DNA from: Apricaphanius iberus
Taxonomy: Eukaryota > Chordata > Actinopteri > Cyprinodontiformes > Aphaniidae
DNA length: 64,000 bases
Reading direction: 5' to 3'
Assembly: GCA_028564705.1 (NCBI GenBank)
Contig: JAPXFQ010000179.1
Coordinates: 1 to 64,000 of the forward strand
Below the pieces are notes generated by a model that ran no database searches, was not told the DNA's origin, and worked only from the letters and a program-made list of their open reading frames with translations. A program made the translations under genes and the position numbers. Below are positions 1-11,052 of this stretch, one piece after another (position 1 is the first letter of the stretch; each line of letters starts with the position of its first letter).

Positions 1-1619
1 CCTAATGATTCAGGAAAAAGACCCAACAACAACAACAGCAGCAAATTTAAAGCTAAAGAAGAAAAGTAATAGACTCTTTGTTTTATTATTATTAAGATAG
101 AAAACTTTTATATGTTCCCCAGTTAGGAAATTCTATTAAGACTGTTTTATTCCTACAATGTTATGTTGTTGGTAGTCTATCATCTACATAAAACCGCTTT
201 AGTTCTGGTTTAGGTAGACTTGATGGTACCTGGAACCTAGATAGCTCATAACAAAGTGTTTTAAGATGGAGAGAGCGCTCTCAGCTTGACAGAACAAAAC
301 TTTTCCGTCATACGTTCACAAATGTGAACATATGGATTTGGGTTAGAGTTGGGCCAGTTTAGTTTTCTTGTTAAACCCGCTAAATACTTACTCTTTTTTT
401 CCCCATCTTTGACAGTGAAAACACATTATCTTTTATGAGTAAACAGTGTCAGGGGTCTGAATTCGGTTATACACCCTTCCTCCTTTTTTTCTATCCGTCA
501 TTTCTTTTTTCCTGTAGTTGCCATACTTTTTTATTATCATTAGCAATTTAGATTCAAAATTAATAGAAAGTTGAGACATGTCTGAATTTATGGATTTATA
601 TCTTAGTCCTAGTCCACTTTATTGTCAATCAAACCATACAAAAGTACATTACACAACAGACTGAAATTGCGTTTCTCCCGTACTACAAAGTGCGGTTTAA
701 AACTAAACATTAGACTAAACATAATACAAATATATAGACGAATGATAATCAGTGACCTGACAGTAACCAAACTATCCTACTCATATTCATCAAGGGCAAA
801 AGCGTTATATGGATTGCGTGCGTCTTGCTGTGGGTTTAACAGGGGCAATGCGTTCTGCACCAGAATCACCCTGGCAAAGCAATGGTCTGCTATGCCGTGT
901 GACCATCGTGTTGTTAGTGGGCTGAAAATGTATAGCCTGAAGGGTCTTACGGCCTCCTAGCAAAGGTGAGCGATACCCATCAACCAGACTTATTCAGGCG
1001 CCGATATGTTTAACACATACTGTCCCCAACCCTCTGAGCGTTATCTGATACTGGTTCTGGGTCAAATTGTTCATTATCAAACGACTCGATCAAGAACAGC
1101 CTTTTGTTGCATGGGGTTAAATTGGGCATTACGAAACAACCGTTTGATGCGGAGGGGTCGTAGGGGGCTGTAACCCTGAGACGCCGAGTTGAGTGGAGGC
1201 CTCTTATAACCATGCACTGTTGTGTAAAAAAGAAGCTCGTCCTCATCCTCAGAACTAAACCTTGATTTCTCTTAAAGCATAGTTTTTTAGTGTTTTCTTT
1301 TTTTTCCTAAAATAGAAAGAACATTTCTTGCTGGTGCAAAATCACTCTCACTCGCCTTTTGCATCCTTCTTTTTGAGAATAACATAAGTTCCTGGCATTG
1401 TAATACAAACTCTCTACAATTCTACCTTCTTTCTCTGCAGAGGTACATAGCAAACCTTTTTGCGGTTAGAAAAAGTCTAATTCTGTGTTTTTCTATAATT
1501 TAAACAAGCTTTCCATCACCTTGATATCTCTTTACTGCTGTCAAGTAGAGAATCGTGCATACACGGAGGAAGCTTGCTTTCAATATAAAAGCGGCGCAGG
1601 AAGTTATCGTACTGAAATT
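1..1619. other. No gene recognised, AT-rich flank
   Basis: AT-rich sequence with no recognisable protein similarity in any frame. The longest open stretches (for example 622-960 plus and 1010-1246 minus) have no family motif, no consistent splice signals and no compositional bias of coding sequence. I see no transposon ends that I can name. Confidence 0.5.
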
Positions 1620-1845
1620 GTTTTTCACCGTATTTAAGAAGGTTAACTGAAACATACATGCAGATAGTAGCTGTTTTTGTATAAAAAACCCAAACAGATG
1701 CGTTTAAAGTTTTTAAAAGGTATGAATAGTTTGTTTTTCACCATATTTAAGAAGGTTAGCTCAAACATACATGCAGATAGTAGCTGTTTTTGTATAAAAG
1801 CCCCAAACAGATGCGTTTAAAGTTTTTAAAAGGTATGAATAGTTT
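1620..1845. repeat. Two-copy tandem duplication, about 113-bp period
   Basis: A block starting gtttttcacc at 1620 is repeated from 1733. Both copies run through an aagaaggtta motif, a catgcagatagtagctg motif and an aaacagatgcgtttaaag motif before the similarity fades near 1845. The copies differ at only a few bases, so the duplication looks fairly recent. Confidence 0.85.
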
Positions 1846-2163
1846 AATTATCATGCATTGGGTAAACGTGTTTAAAGTTTTTGAGCTTAATCATAGGTTT
1901 TTACTCATCATGCTTGGAGAGATAGGTTTTAGGTATGATTATAAAATAAACACATTATATGGATTGTTTAATTATAGAGATTACTTATAGAGTTTTTATT
2001 TAAAGAGCAAGAGTGTCACCTTTTTTCAGCCCTGGATAGAAGAATTACTGCGCTTCCCTTCTGCTTTTACACGACCTGCTCCGACGCTTTTCTGAAGGAA
2101 AATGAATCTGATGCTTTGGCAAAAGAAACACCGACTCCTCCTTTCCTACAAAACCACGCCTCC

Positions 2164-2300
2164 ACGCCGGTTTGACGAGTGAGTTTGACAGAAAGTTTTG
2201 ACCGCTGGTAACCCCAACCCCTCCCTAACCGGCGCCAGTTTGACGAGTGAGTTTGACAGAAAGTATTTTGCCCGCGGGGCCTAGCCCCTCCCTAATAGCT
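2164..2300. repeat. Two-copy tandem repeat, about 68-bp period
   Basis: The phrase tttgacgagtgagtttgaca occurs at 2171 and again at 2239, each followed by a C-rich stretch ending in cccctcccta. The surrounding region to about 2400 is unusually C-rich on the plus strand for this window. No coding potential was recognised. Confidence 0.75.
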
Positions 2301-2487
2301 TATTTGACCTTTTGAGTGACCTCTACCCCTCCCCCAAACACCTGTTTAGCCTCAGGCGATGACCCCCCTTCTTTAATCGCCCCGCCCCCTTTTAATCCAT
2401 CAAACTTCGATTAAAAAGTGACAGATAATGGGTCCTTATTTCTTCTTATGTAGAAGTAGGAAGAGGAGGGTAGAGTACCCAGAAGTA

Positions 2488-2490
<3 letters not shown>

Positions 2491-2552
<62 letters not shown>
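2491..2552. repeat. (TA)n microsatellite
   Basis: About 31 uninterrupted TA units, a dinucleotide microsatellite likely to vary in length between individuals. Confidence 0.97.
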
Positions 2553-2556
<4 letters not shown>

Positions 2557-3150
2557 GATTCCCTATTAAATGTAGTGTTCTATTGAGCCCTCCATGATCT
2601 GTGATTTCATTCTGGTTTTAATTTCAGATGTGCAGAATGTCAAATAATTGTCCGTAGCAATGTTCCTATACTGTTCATGCCTTAATGAGGAATCACATGT
2701 ACAGATTTACGTGTCGTTTAAATCTGTCAGATAACACTGTTACAGAGCTCTGTCAAATTTAACATACAGCGATGCAAGGCTCTCGTCGTGCCTTTTTAAA
2801 CATAGGAATAACTGTCTGTATGCTCAGTGACGTACACGTTCCCATTTTATTTTATTTTATTTTATTTTGTATTGCTGTTCGATATGGATAATTTACTTTT
2901 TTCCAAAAGGCATAACAATAATGGTATGTCTATGATTGAACTCTCATTTCCATCCACCCCTCTATGTGCCGGCATAATATTACATATTAGCCCCTTAATA
3001 ACTCTCACAAAGTAAATACAAGTTATATAATCAAATAAATGGTTTTAATGATTCTTTTACAAGCGGGAAGAAATCTAGTCCAGGTTTAAAGAGTTTTAGT
3101 TTTTTCAGTGACCTTTTTAGAGAAAAGATAGGTGGATTTATAATTAATCT
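2553..3150. other. No gene recognised
   Basis: AT-rich unique-looking sequence between the TA repeat and the L1 insertion. It includes a short TTTTA run near 2845-2865. No motif, splice pattern or transposon end was recognised. Confidence 0.4.
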
Positions 3151-4052
3151 AGAAGCTACAATCGGAGGAATGCTCTAAGAAAGAATACAAACAAGTCATT
3201 AAATCTATTACAATTCCGGTAAAAATAATGACTCAACAATTAGTGTCAAGTTCACATAAGTTTAAAATGAGAACACTATGTGTTGAAGGAATTACTATAA
3301 ATGGTAAAGAATTCAACAATAAATTCACTCGGACGATCTTAACAGCTCAATATTACCCTTGTCAACTGAAAAGGAATTACATTTTGTGTGACTTTAATGA
3401 CACAGATAAAAAAATAAATAAGAAAGAAGTATTTGTCTTATCCGATCCCACATAAAGCTAAAGAGCTTTCATTCAAGATTTTAAATAATATTTATCAATC
3501 TAATAACTTCTTACATTTAAAATTTAATTGGGAAAATAACTCTTGTAGTTTTTGTGAGAGGGATAGAGAGACAGTTGAACATCTTTTCTTTGATTGTCAA
3601 CATGCAAAAAGATTTCTGGCTCTCTTTTCACAGATGGTTGTCTACCAAAGGTGTAAAAATGAATCTAATTGATTGGAATGTTGTAAAATGTGGACTTTTT
3701 GGTAAACATTTTGGTTATGCGTGGAAAACATTTTATCCACAGATGCAAGATTCTCAAAGTGATACCTCACATTATTGGATGGAAAAATGACTTGAAACTT
3801 TTCAAACAATCCTTATCTTATATGGACACAAAAAACGCCCAGAAACTGTTTTCTTTATTGGAAACTCAAGATCTTTTATAAGACGACCCTCTTAATGTTT
3901 TTCTTTTTCTTTTTGTGTTTATGTACTTGCTGAAGCTGATTCAACAGTTGATTGTAACTAATATGGTAACTAATTAGCCGAAATGCCATATATGTTTGTA
4001 TATATCAAACGATTCAATAAAGATATGGGGGAAAAAAGAAGCTACAATCGGA
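3151..4052 (+). mobile_element. 5'-truncated L1/Tx1-like LINE with 16-bp TSD
   Basis: A dead-on-arrival non-LTR retrotransposon. The body (3167-4036) keeps the C-terminal end of ORF2: the KAKELSFKILNNIY and CSFCERDRETVEHLFF stretches around 3440-3600 fit the cysteine/histidine motif after the reverse transcriptase in fish L1/Tx1 elements. Frames are broken downstream, with LFGKHFGYAWKTF about 3700 in a shifted frame. The 3' end carries an AATAAA-like signal near 4016 and a short A-run near 4032-4037. The body is bracketed by a perfect 16-base direct repeat, agaagctacaatcgga, at 3151-3166 and 4037-4052, the target-site duplication of target-primed reverse transcription. It lies just upstream of the ZNF-A first exon, so it could affect that promoter, though nothing shows that it does. 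Confidence 0.9.
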
Positions 4053-4069
4053 TGCTAGTTCAGCTTCGT

Positions 4070-4398
4070 GCCGGGGGCGGAACAAAGGTTTGGTCATTGT
4101 TTCCTCCGTAAGGTTCGTATGGGACCTCCAGCGGAAGTAAACAACAAAAAGCCGCTATCAGTGTTTAGCTTCCAGGCTACCTGGAGTTTATAAGCGGTTA
4201 GAAGACAGTTTTATGTTCCGTGAGCTGAATATGTCCGAGTCTGCAGTAGCAAGTTGCTACTAGCAACGTTTCGGGTTCATCATCATCAGAATAGACCAGA
4301 GAGCGACTAACTGTATTCAACAACATCGTCCGTTAGGAGGAAGGGACCGATCATCTGCGCAGGCTGCTGGAGAACCCAGATCAGCCCAGAACCTCCAG
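4070..4398 (+). other. Non-coding first exon of ZNF-A with promoter region
   Basis: This segment is strongly similar to 25555-25890 upstream of ZNF-B. Both share gcggaagtaaacaacaa, a gtctgcagtagca stretch, a run beginning agaccagagagcgactaact, catcgtccgttaggaggaag, and an end in agaacc...cag followed by a gtaatg donor (GT at 4399 here). Short ATG reading frames in it are not conserved, so it is taken as 5' untranslated exon plus proximal promoter. It is relatively GC-rich and contains CpGs, as expected for a promoter-proximal exon. The transcription start is not visible; the upstream boundary is approximate. Confidence 0.7.
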
Positions 4399-4526
4399 GT
4401 AATGATAACAGAACGGTTCTGCTACTGAAACACAGAGAATATGATCAGGGAACTATTTAATACCGCGGAGGATTATCTGCACTCCATCTCCATCCTGACA
4501 GTTTCTCCTCTCTTTGCTCCCTTCAG

Positions 4527-4547
4527 CAGTTTATGGAGACAGAAGAG
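4527..4547 (+). CDS. Putative 21-bp start micro-exon of ZNF-A
   Basis: A polypyrimidine tract ending cccttcag (AG at 4525-4526) is followed by a 21-base exon and a strong gtaagt donor at 4548. The exon contains ATG at 4533 coding M-E-T-E-E. Joined to the acceptor at 11053 it reads in frame through V-F-S-G-I into the internal methionine at 11068 and the rest of the ZNF-A protein, so the true start may be here. The intron between the first exon and this exon would be 128 bp. ZNF-B has no visible counterpart. Inferred from splice signals and frame only. Confidence 0.55.
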
Positions 4548-5300
4548 GTAAGTCTGTCAACATGAACAACTTAATTATGGGCTGTTTACATACAGTAACC
4601 CTAACGCTGTTAGTTTTCCACTGGTTATTTCCATTTTAAAACATGGGGAGGATGTTAGCTGTTCTGTGTTACCTACCTATAGACAATCTGAGTAAATGTA
4701 GATACATTTGAAGGATTTTATATTTTTATTAAAAAAAAGATGGTAAAGTTATACCCCCAACCATCCCCTAATAGCTGTTACCGACAACCAGGTATTCTTA
4801 ATAAACGATCAATGAGGCGTTGCGTTTTGTATCACAGAGGAGGAATCTAGACCCGTCCTTGTTTATAGATTCTGTTTTATTCTGCCAGTTTACATTCAGG
4901 CTACAGCATCATAATCATCTGGGATTTGACTAGGCCCCCTCAAAATCTGGATTTTGCTTTGAGCCAGATGTCCTACTGATCGGTTGTAGTGTGTCTGAGT
5001 ACGAGGTCGCAAATCCAGACCAGAATTCGTGGTTCGGTTGTTTTCGGTTGAAACCCCAGACCATCACAGTACCACCTCCATGTGAGACTGTAAAATTTGC
5101 ACAGTGATGTTTTATTTACGGGCATGAATTTAACATTTTGTTGCGATAAATTAATTACGGAAGAATTAGCATGTAAAAGTAAATTGTACACATTTAATCG
5201 TAATTTTGCATTCCAAACAATGCATAACATTTTTCTTTGCATGATATCTTTCTTTATTTCCTGGGACACGGGTTACAATGATACTCATGTGAGAGCTACG
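4548..5300 (+). other. ZNF-A intron, 5' part, no element recognised
   Basis: Start of the proposed 6.5-kb intron running to 11052. AT-rich, without recognisable coding or transposon ends before the TTAA-flanked element at 5301. Confidence 0.4.
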
Positions 5301-5874
5301 TTAAAGGAAAGGTTCTGTTTTTTGTGTGTTTTTTTTTCAACCTGGACCTTATTTTTTTTTATAGCAAATTTAATGTTTTCTTACCCACCCCGATAATTGT
5401 TAAGCCAGTCTGAGCCGATCAGCAGTATTTGTATTCACTTCCTCCATCAGTCTTGAATACGAACCAAAGGTACGAACGCCGGGCCAATTCGGACGTAATA
5501 CAGATTTACGTTGTAGCAGGACTCCCAGTCTGCGTTTTACTACAGCTGACTCATCAAGCTGTTGCGGTGTAAATTTGTATTATGTCCGAATCGGCCCGGA
5601 AGAGAATAGAAAGGCACTTCCGAGGCGTTCGTAAGTCCGCGGGGAACATAAACATGGCAAAATGACTGCGTTTTCGGCAGATTAAACCTTGTTACAAGCA
5701 GCCTTTGTCCTGCCCCTACCACTCCAGTTCTACGGATGTCTGCTGATGGAGGAAGTGAATATAAATACTGCTGAATGGCTCAGACTGGCTACAAAATTCT
5801 CCGGGTGCGTAAAAAAACATAAAATGTGCTAAAATAAGGTCCAGGTTGAAATAAAAAATGAACTATCCCTTTAA
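5301..5874. mobile_element. TTAA-flanked TIR element (Kolobok/piggyBac-like MITE)
   Basis: Flanked by TTAA at 5301-5304 and 5871-5874, the target duplication used by Kolobok and piggyBac transposons. The ends are long inverted repeats: the left reads in through tcaacctggaccttatttt near 5338 and the right reads out through aaaataaggtccaggttga near 5833. Shared blocks continue inward (cagtctgagcc, cagcagtattt, ttcacttcctccatcag) for roughly 150 bp per arm. No transposase is present, so it is non-autonomous. The same end sequence recurs at 41163-42042 and as a fragment at 22470-22500. The TTAA site and family assignment rest on the ends alone. Confidence 0.75.
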
Positions 5875-6029
5875 AGTACCAGATGTCATATTTCCCACAG
5901 ACATGTCCACTTTTCAAGTGAGAGTTTTAAGGTGGTTTTCGTTGTTCATCAGGGAACCACACTTAAGGTCACTGGTGCATTGGATGGAGTACTTTCTCTC
6001 ATCTGACATCCTCCACAAGCTGCTGCCTG

Positions 6030-6975
6030 GCACATTCAACACAAAGTAGGTCAAGGTGCTTTACATAATTTGAGACAAAGAAAAAATAATGCAGCAGTTA
6101 AAAGCATGGAGGTAAAACATTAAGAAGGGGTTAAAACGTGGTTACAGTGTTTAAAAAAGAATCAAAAGAAAAATCATATCAGTTACTGATAGGAAAGTCT
6201 AAATAAATACGTTTTCATTCTAGATTTTAAGAGTTCAGTGTCTCCGCAGTTTTGCATTCATCCAGAAGTTTGTTCCAGATATGAGGAGCTTAGAAACTAA
6301 ATGCTGTTTCTCCATGTTTGGTTCTGGGGACGGTCGGTAAACTAGAGCTGGAGGACCTGAGTGATGGTTTTGTATTGAAATAGCAGTTTGTTAATGTACT
6401 CTGATTGATTTATAGACTAATGGCTACAGAGAGCCAGTGTAAGGACTGTAGAACTGGGGTGATGTGTTTTACTTTCTTGGTTCTAGTGAGAACCCGAGCA
6501 GCAGCGTTCTGGATCAGCTGCAACTTTATGATTGATTTTTTTAGGTAGACCTGTGAAGATACTGTTACAGTAATCAAGGCGGCTAGAGATAAATGGATGG
6601 ATGAGTTTTTCTAGGTCTCCTTGTGTCATCATTCCTTTAATCCTAGAAATGTTCCTCAGGTGATAGAAAGCTGACCTTGTTATTGCCTTTATGTGACCCT
6701 GGAGGTTCTGGTCTGAGTCCATTATTACACCGAGATTTCTGGCCTGGTTGGTAGTTTCTAATTGGACCAAATGAAGCTGTGTACTGATATTTAATCAATC
6801 TTTTTTTGGATCTGAAGAGAAGTAATTCAGATTGAGATATAAAGCTGAGTGTCGTCAGCATAGTTGTGGTAGTTAATATTATTTGTTGGTATTATCTGGC
6901 TTAGTGGGAGCATGTAGAAGCTAAATAAGAGGGCCCTGGGGGACCCCATATATGATTTTTGTTTCTTGTGATGAT
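6030..6975 (-). mobile_element. L2-type LINE remnant (copy 1)
   Basis: Minus-strand remnant of an L2 non-LTR retrotransposon. Its 3' tail is at 6030 (aggtgctttacat), and the reading moves upstream toward 6975 where the [15 protein letters not shown] and GPPGP segment lies. Translation from 6770 down gives a recognisable post-RT block with NQARNLGVIMDSD, HLRNISRIKG and SRLDYCNS, nearly the same as in the copy at 29708-31310. Frames are broken after LPKK, where a deletion shifts the alanine-rich NAAARVL block. It is 5' truncated and lies antisense in the ZNF-A intron. Confidence 0.88.
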
Positions 6976-6989
6976 AATTTGCTTATTGA

Positions 6990-7299
6990 CACAAATAAGT
7001 GTGAATGCGCAGTAGAGTAGTAGAACAGAAAAGTAGAACAGTGAAGAAAAGTGGTCAGTCTGTCCTCCAACAGTCTAAACCTATAGCAGCATAACTACAG
7101 AGATAACTAAGGATAACCTAAGCCACTCTAACTATAAGCTTTATCAAAAAGAAAGGTTTTAAGCCTAGTCTTAAAAACAGACAGAGTATCTGCCTCACGA
7201 ACTAAAACTGGGAGCTGGTTCCATAGGAGAGGAGCCTGATAACTAAAAGATCTACCTCCCATTCTACTTTTAGTATTCGTAGGAACTACCAGTAGACCT
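6990..7299 (-). mobile_element. L2-type LINE (second subfamily), 3' part
   Basis: The 3' portion of an L2-like element distinct from the 6030-6975 copy. The sequence around 7150-7299 (tagtcttaaaaacagacag, then gggagctggttccatagga) would continue directly into 9041, so the element is split by the 7300-9037 insertion. Joining 7299 to 9041 restores a continuous element with only a CCT duplication at the break. Confidence 0.75.
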
Positions 7300-9037
7300 T
7301 GCCCTCATTTATCAGACGTTTGTAGAAACTGTCCTGTATTCTATCCTACGAATGAAATTTAGAATGTTGGTACGAACAATCAAAATTCCGATTTATGAGA
7401 TGTGCGGTGGCCACTTGTACGCACGTCACTCCGCAACCATCTGCTGATAAATCCCACTTGCGCGTACCCAGGTCCTCGTGCCCGTTCAGTCATTGGCATA
7501 CAGAAACGCCCTGAATTAACCATATTTGGTAACAGCACATCATCTGTCACATACATTGAGTCCTTTGGTTCTTGAGCGGGAAAAGGCATTTCAGTGACAC
7601 CGAGGTGAAACATAGGTGGGGCAATAAAAAGGTATTCATGATGAACAGACTTTAAAAAAATTAGATAATGCAAATTAGTTTAACCAACGATAGTTTTCGC
7701 CATCAGCGGTTTCTCTGCTTAATACCACCCAGCATGCAACCGTTATATTTCTGCTGCAGAGCAGACATAAAAAATGCGGCGAATAATTTCATTTGCTAAC
7801 ATTAACTTCTGTGGAAATCCTTAACGTCGTTGAACATATTAAATGATTTAATACTGAACATTGCTGTTTGAATCTATCAGCTCAGGGGAAACCAATAAAA
7901 AAAGATAACTCAGTCTGGGACAGAGGTGAAAGGCAGTAAATGCGGTCTGGACAGGGGCGATGTTCCTGTTGGAAATTAAGGAAAAAAATGGTTTGATATT
8001 AAACAAAATACAATAAAACATCTTTCAGTACATAGCTGGACCAGATCTAAGATCATGTTTGACTCTTTTCGCCATTTGTAATTGGAGACACGGCTTGTGC
8101 TGCTATCAGTACGCAAGGAAAAAAAAGGAAAACCTGCTTCACTGATGAGCAGGACCATTTAGCTGTCGCGGTGCGGTTTGCAAACCTTTGAATAAAAAGG
8201 TGTGACACAATCCCATTAAGCTGAAGCGTTTGGTGTAATAAATAAACAAATAACCGGGAGGGGGGCTCTGCGGCGCAGAGCGCAGGTTGCGGGTGACACG
8301 ATTGCCGTGCACGATCACCCGCAACATTTAATTATGCACTTCTTGGCAAATTTCAAACATTTCCTGAAAGTTTATTGCTAATTCCGTCCACAACTTTTAA
8401 GTAATTTGGTTATAACACAGACAACATGAGCTGAGAGAAAAACTTCTGTCAAAGTAAAACTGTTTTAGTGTTGCAGTTCCTCCGTCCTAACAGTAGATGT
8501 AGGGCTGGGTATCGATTCAAATTTCATGAATAAGAGTTAGAATCGATTATCCCAATTCGATCTGATTTAATCTGATCCAATTCGATATTGATATGGGTCA
8601 ATGCTGTTAAATATTTTTTGAGCTATTATCTTAATTACATGCCTGAAATTCAATATACCTCATCACTAGGTGAACAGTTAACCGGGGGAAACTGTATTTA
8701 CCCTTTTAGACAAAAGACTTAAAATGTCCGTCTGGACTTTTCCTCCTATTTTAGTTGTAAAAAGGGCAAACGGTTCCAGAAAATAAAATAGTATTTTGAA
8801 ATTGTGAATCAATTCGATTTGATTTCTCTAAGGATCGATTCAGAATCGATTTTACGATTTTTTTTTCAACACAGCCCTAAGTAGATGCTGTGCGTAGGAT
8901 CAATCAGAACTGTACTTTTATTTAGGAACATTTCTACGCACTAGTACAAACTGATAAATACCACACAATGCGTAGAATTGTTCCTACGCACGAAATACGC
9001 ACGGATCTGTGCGTAAGTAGGGTTGATAAATGAGCAC
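7300..9037. mobile_element. DNA transposon-like insertion into an L2 element
   Basis: About 1.74 kb sits inside an L2 copy, with flanks that join cleanly (agtagacct at 7291-7299, gcagtctgag at 9041). The ends are inverted: tgccctcatttatcag on the left against gataaatgagcac on the right. A 3-bp CCT is present on both sides (7297-7299 and 9038-9040). The short target duplication and T/G-rich ends suggest a PIF/Harbinger-type element, but no transposase frame survives and the class is a guess. It carries a younger hAT MITE at 8500-8879, so it is the middle layer of a three-deep nest. The rest of the interior has no recognisable coding sequence. Confidence 0.7.
8500..8879. mobile_element. hAT-type MITE with 8-bp TSD
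   Basis: Starts tagggctggg and ends cacagcccta, giving an inverted terminal repeat of tagggctg. It is flanked by a perfect 8-base direct repeat, agtagatg, at 8492-8499 and 8880-8887, as expected for hAT transposition. The subterminal regions carry several aatcgat motifs in both orientations. The 380-bp body has no coding capacity. The perfect target duplication suggests it is one of the younger insertions here. Confidence 0.92.
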
Positions 9038-9040
9038 CCT

Positions 9041-9905
9041 GCAGTCTGAGAGCAAAGTGTTCTGTTAGGAACATATGGAATAATCATATCTCGGATGTAT
9101 GACTGAGCTTGAATATAAAGGAAGGAGGATCTTAAACTGTATTCTGTATTTAACCTGGAGCCAATGGAGAGAAGCTAAAACAGGAGAACTGTGATTTCTC
9201 TTTTTAATATTCATCAGAACTCTTGCTGCAGCATTTTGGATCAACTGAAGGCTTTTAATTGCATTTTGTGGACTTCCTGATAATAAGGAATTGCAGTAGT
9301 CCAGCCTTGAAGTAACAAATGCATGGACTAGTTTCTCTGCATCACTCCTGGACAGGATGTTTCTAATTTTAGCAATATTCCGAAGGTGAAAGAAAGAAAT
9401 CCTAGAAACCTGTTTAATATGAGATTTAAATGTCATGTCTTGGTCAAAAATTACACCGTTTTTCTTTACATTATTACCAGAGGCCAAATTATTGCCATCC
9501 AGGTGAAGTGACTGATTTAGCAGTTTCCTTTTTAAAGGTTCTGGTCCAAAGACAACAACTTCTGTTTTGTCTGAATTTAAAAGCAGAAAATTCAGAGTCA
9601 CCCAGGTTTGTATGTCTTTGAGAAAAGCCTGTACTTTACCTAGCTGGTTGGATTAATCAGAATTTATGGATAAATATAATTGTGTATCATCAGCATAACT
9701 GTGGAAATTTATTCTATGTTGTCTAATTATTTTACCTATTTTAAGCATATAGATAGTAAAGAGAATCGGTCCAAGCACAGAACCCTGTGGTAGTCCACAA
9801 GTAACCCTTTAGTGTGAAGAAGATTTATCATTAAATTGAACAAACTGGAATCTGTTGGACGGATATGATTTAAACCAGCCTAGTTCTGTTCCCTTGATCC
9901 CTACA
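9041..9905 (-). mobile_element. L2-type LINE (second subfamily), RT region
   Basis: The 5' continuation of the element interrupted at 7300. Reading on the minus strand, the catalytic [11 protein letters not shown] motif of the reverse transcriptase is visible about 9670-9710, followed by a frame open from 9601 to 9065 containing LNSDKTEVVVFGPE, HLRNIAKIRN, SRLDYCNS and NAAARVL, the conserved post-RT block of the L2 group. Upstream of YADD the frame is broken, and the element is 5' truncated near 9905. It is antisense within the ZNF-A intron and has no domestication signs. Confidence 0.92.
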
Positions 9906-10290
9906 TGTTCAAGCCTTTCTAAGGCTGCATCCGAAACCACTAAACTGGTAAGAGGTCTTACGCCAAACCGGAGGTGCATCAGCGTCCGCCATGATAAGAT
10001 GCATCCGAATTGGGCTTCCAGTTAGGAAGGAGTTAGGGAAAGTGGCCTGTATGCTAACTATCATAGCCACTTTAGCATAGGGACCTCTGATGCTAACTAA
10101 CTGGCAATTAGGAGCCATCCCACAATCCCTTGCAATATATAAGCTTATCAATATTTTCATACATCCATAGTGCTTTCTGAGGTTCTGTGATCTTGAAGCT
10201 TTAGTAAGTAAGGTCTTTGCAACGCTTTCCAGACTCATTAATGTAAAAGACTTTGCATCTCATCTGTTTTAATCTTTTGAAAAAATGTGA
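9906..10290. other. Intron sequence with unclassified repeat remnant
   Basis: Begins ggctgcatccgaaaccac, which resembles the end of a dispersed fish DNA element. It contains short internal repeats of gatgctaact. No coding sequence was recognised. Confidence 0.35.
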
Positions 10291-10560
10291 TGTAGGGCTG
10301 GGCGATATGGCCTCAAATCTATATTGCGATATTTGTCATACTTATACTCTGGAAGGCTTTTTATAGCTTGTGAAAGGTCTGAAATATTCAAATTGCTCTC
10401 ATATAATAGGAAGCTCTATGGGGTATACTGTGAATGTAAAAATTCTCAATACAATCATAGTGGGCATGAGAAATTAAGGTTGAAAGACATAAAATATGAA
10501 TTCCACCTAAAAGAAATACACATTAGCAGCTTGTTTTCATTGTTAAGAAGCAGCTAAACA
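10291..10560. mobile_element. hAT end fragment
   Basis: The tagggctgggcgatatggcc start at about 10294 is a typical hAT-type terminus in fish. I cannot find a matching inverted end before the ZNF-A last exon, so this is probably a truncated copy; the 3' limit is arbitrary. Confidence 0.4.
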
Positions 10561-11052
10561 TCATAAATAGTAACTACTCACTCGTATTGACTTTAGACCA
10601 GTGTCTTTAATAACGAATAATTAAAAGTTAGATGCGGGCTAATGCTTCAAGTTCAACAGGTTTCTTTTCCATTAAATAAAAAACAACAAACTTTAAACTA
10701 TCAATATCTAGTGTGTAGACAAACACTGAACATCAGTATCTGTGTGTTCTTGTATGTGGGCATTGTTAAAATGCATAACAGCGGTATGGTGTTATAGTCA
10801 AAATCTCTACCTTTGGCTAAATTTATATAACTTCTACCTTATACCCATTATATTGCCCACTACTTATTTGATTATTTAAAACATTTCGGCGTGTCAGATA
10901 TTTATCCATCTGCACCAGCCAGGAATGCTGTAATACGTACAGTTTTCTTTTTGTAAATTTTTATTTTTCCTTACAAAAATAAATGAAAATCATGTATATG
11001 TCTTGTGCTTTTTGAAATGTTTATATAGAAATACTCTTCTTCCTTCCCTCAG
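10561..11052 (+). other. Distal ZNF-A intron with 3' splice acceptor
   Basis: AT-rich intron sequence ending in a good acceptor: a pyrimidine-rich tract, cttccttccctcag, with AG at 11051-11052. The ZNF-B acceptor at 31601-31603 is nearly identical, which supports both. Confidence 0.6.
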
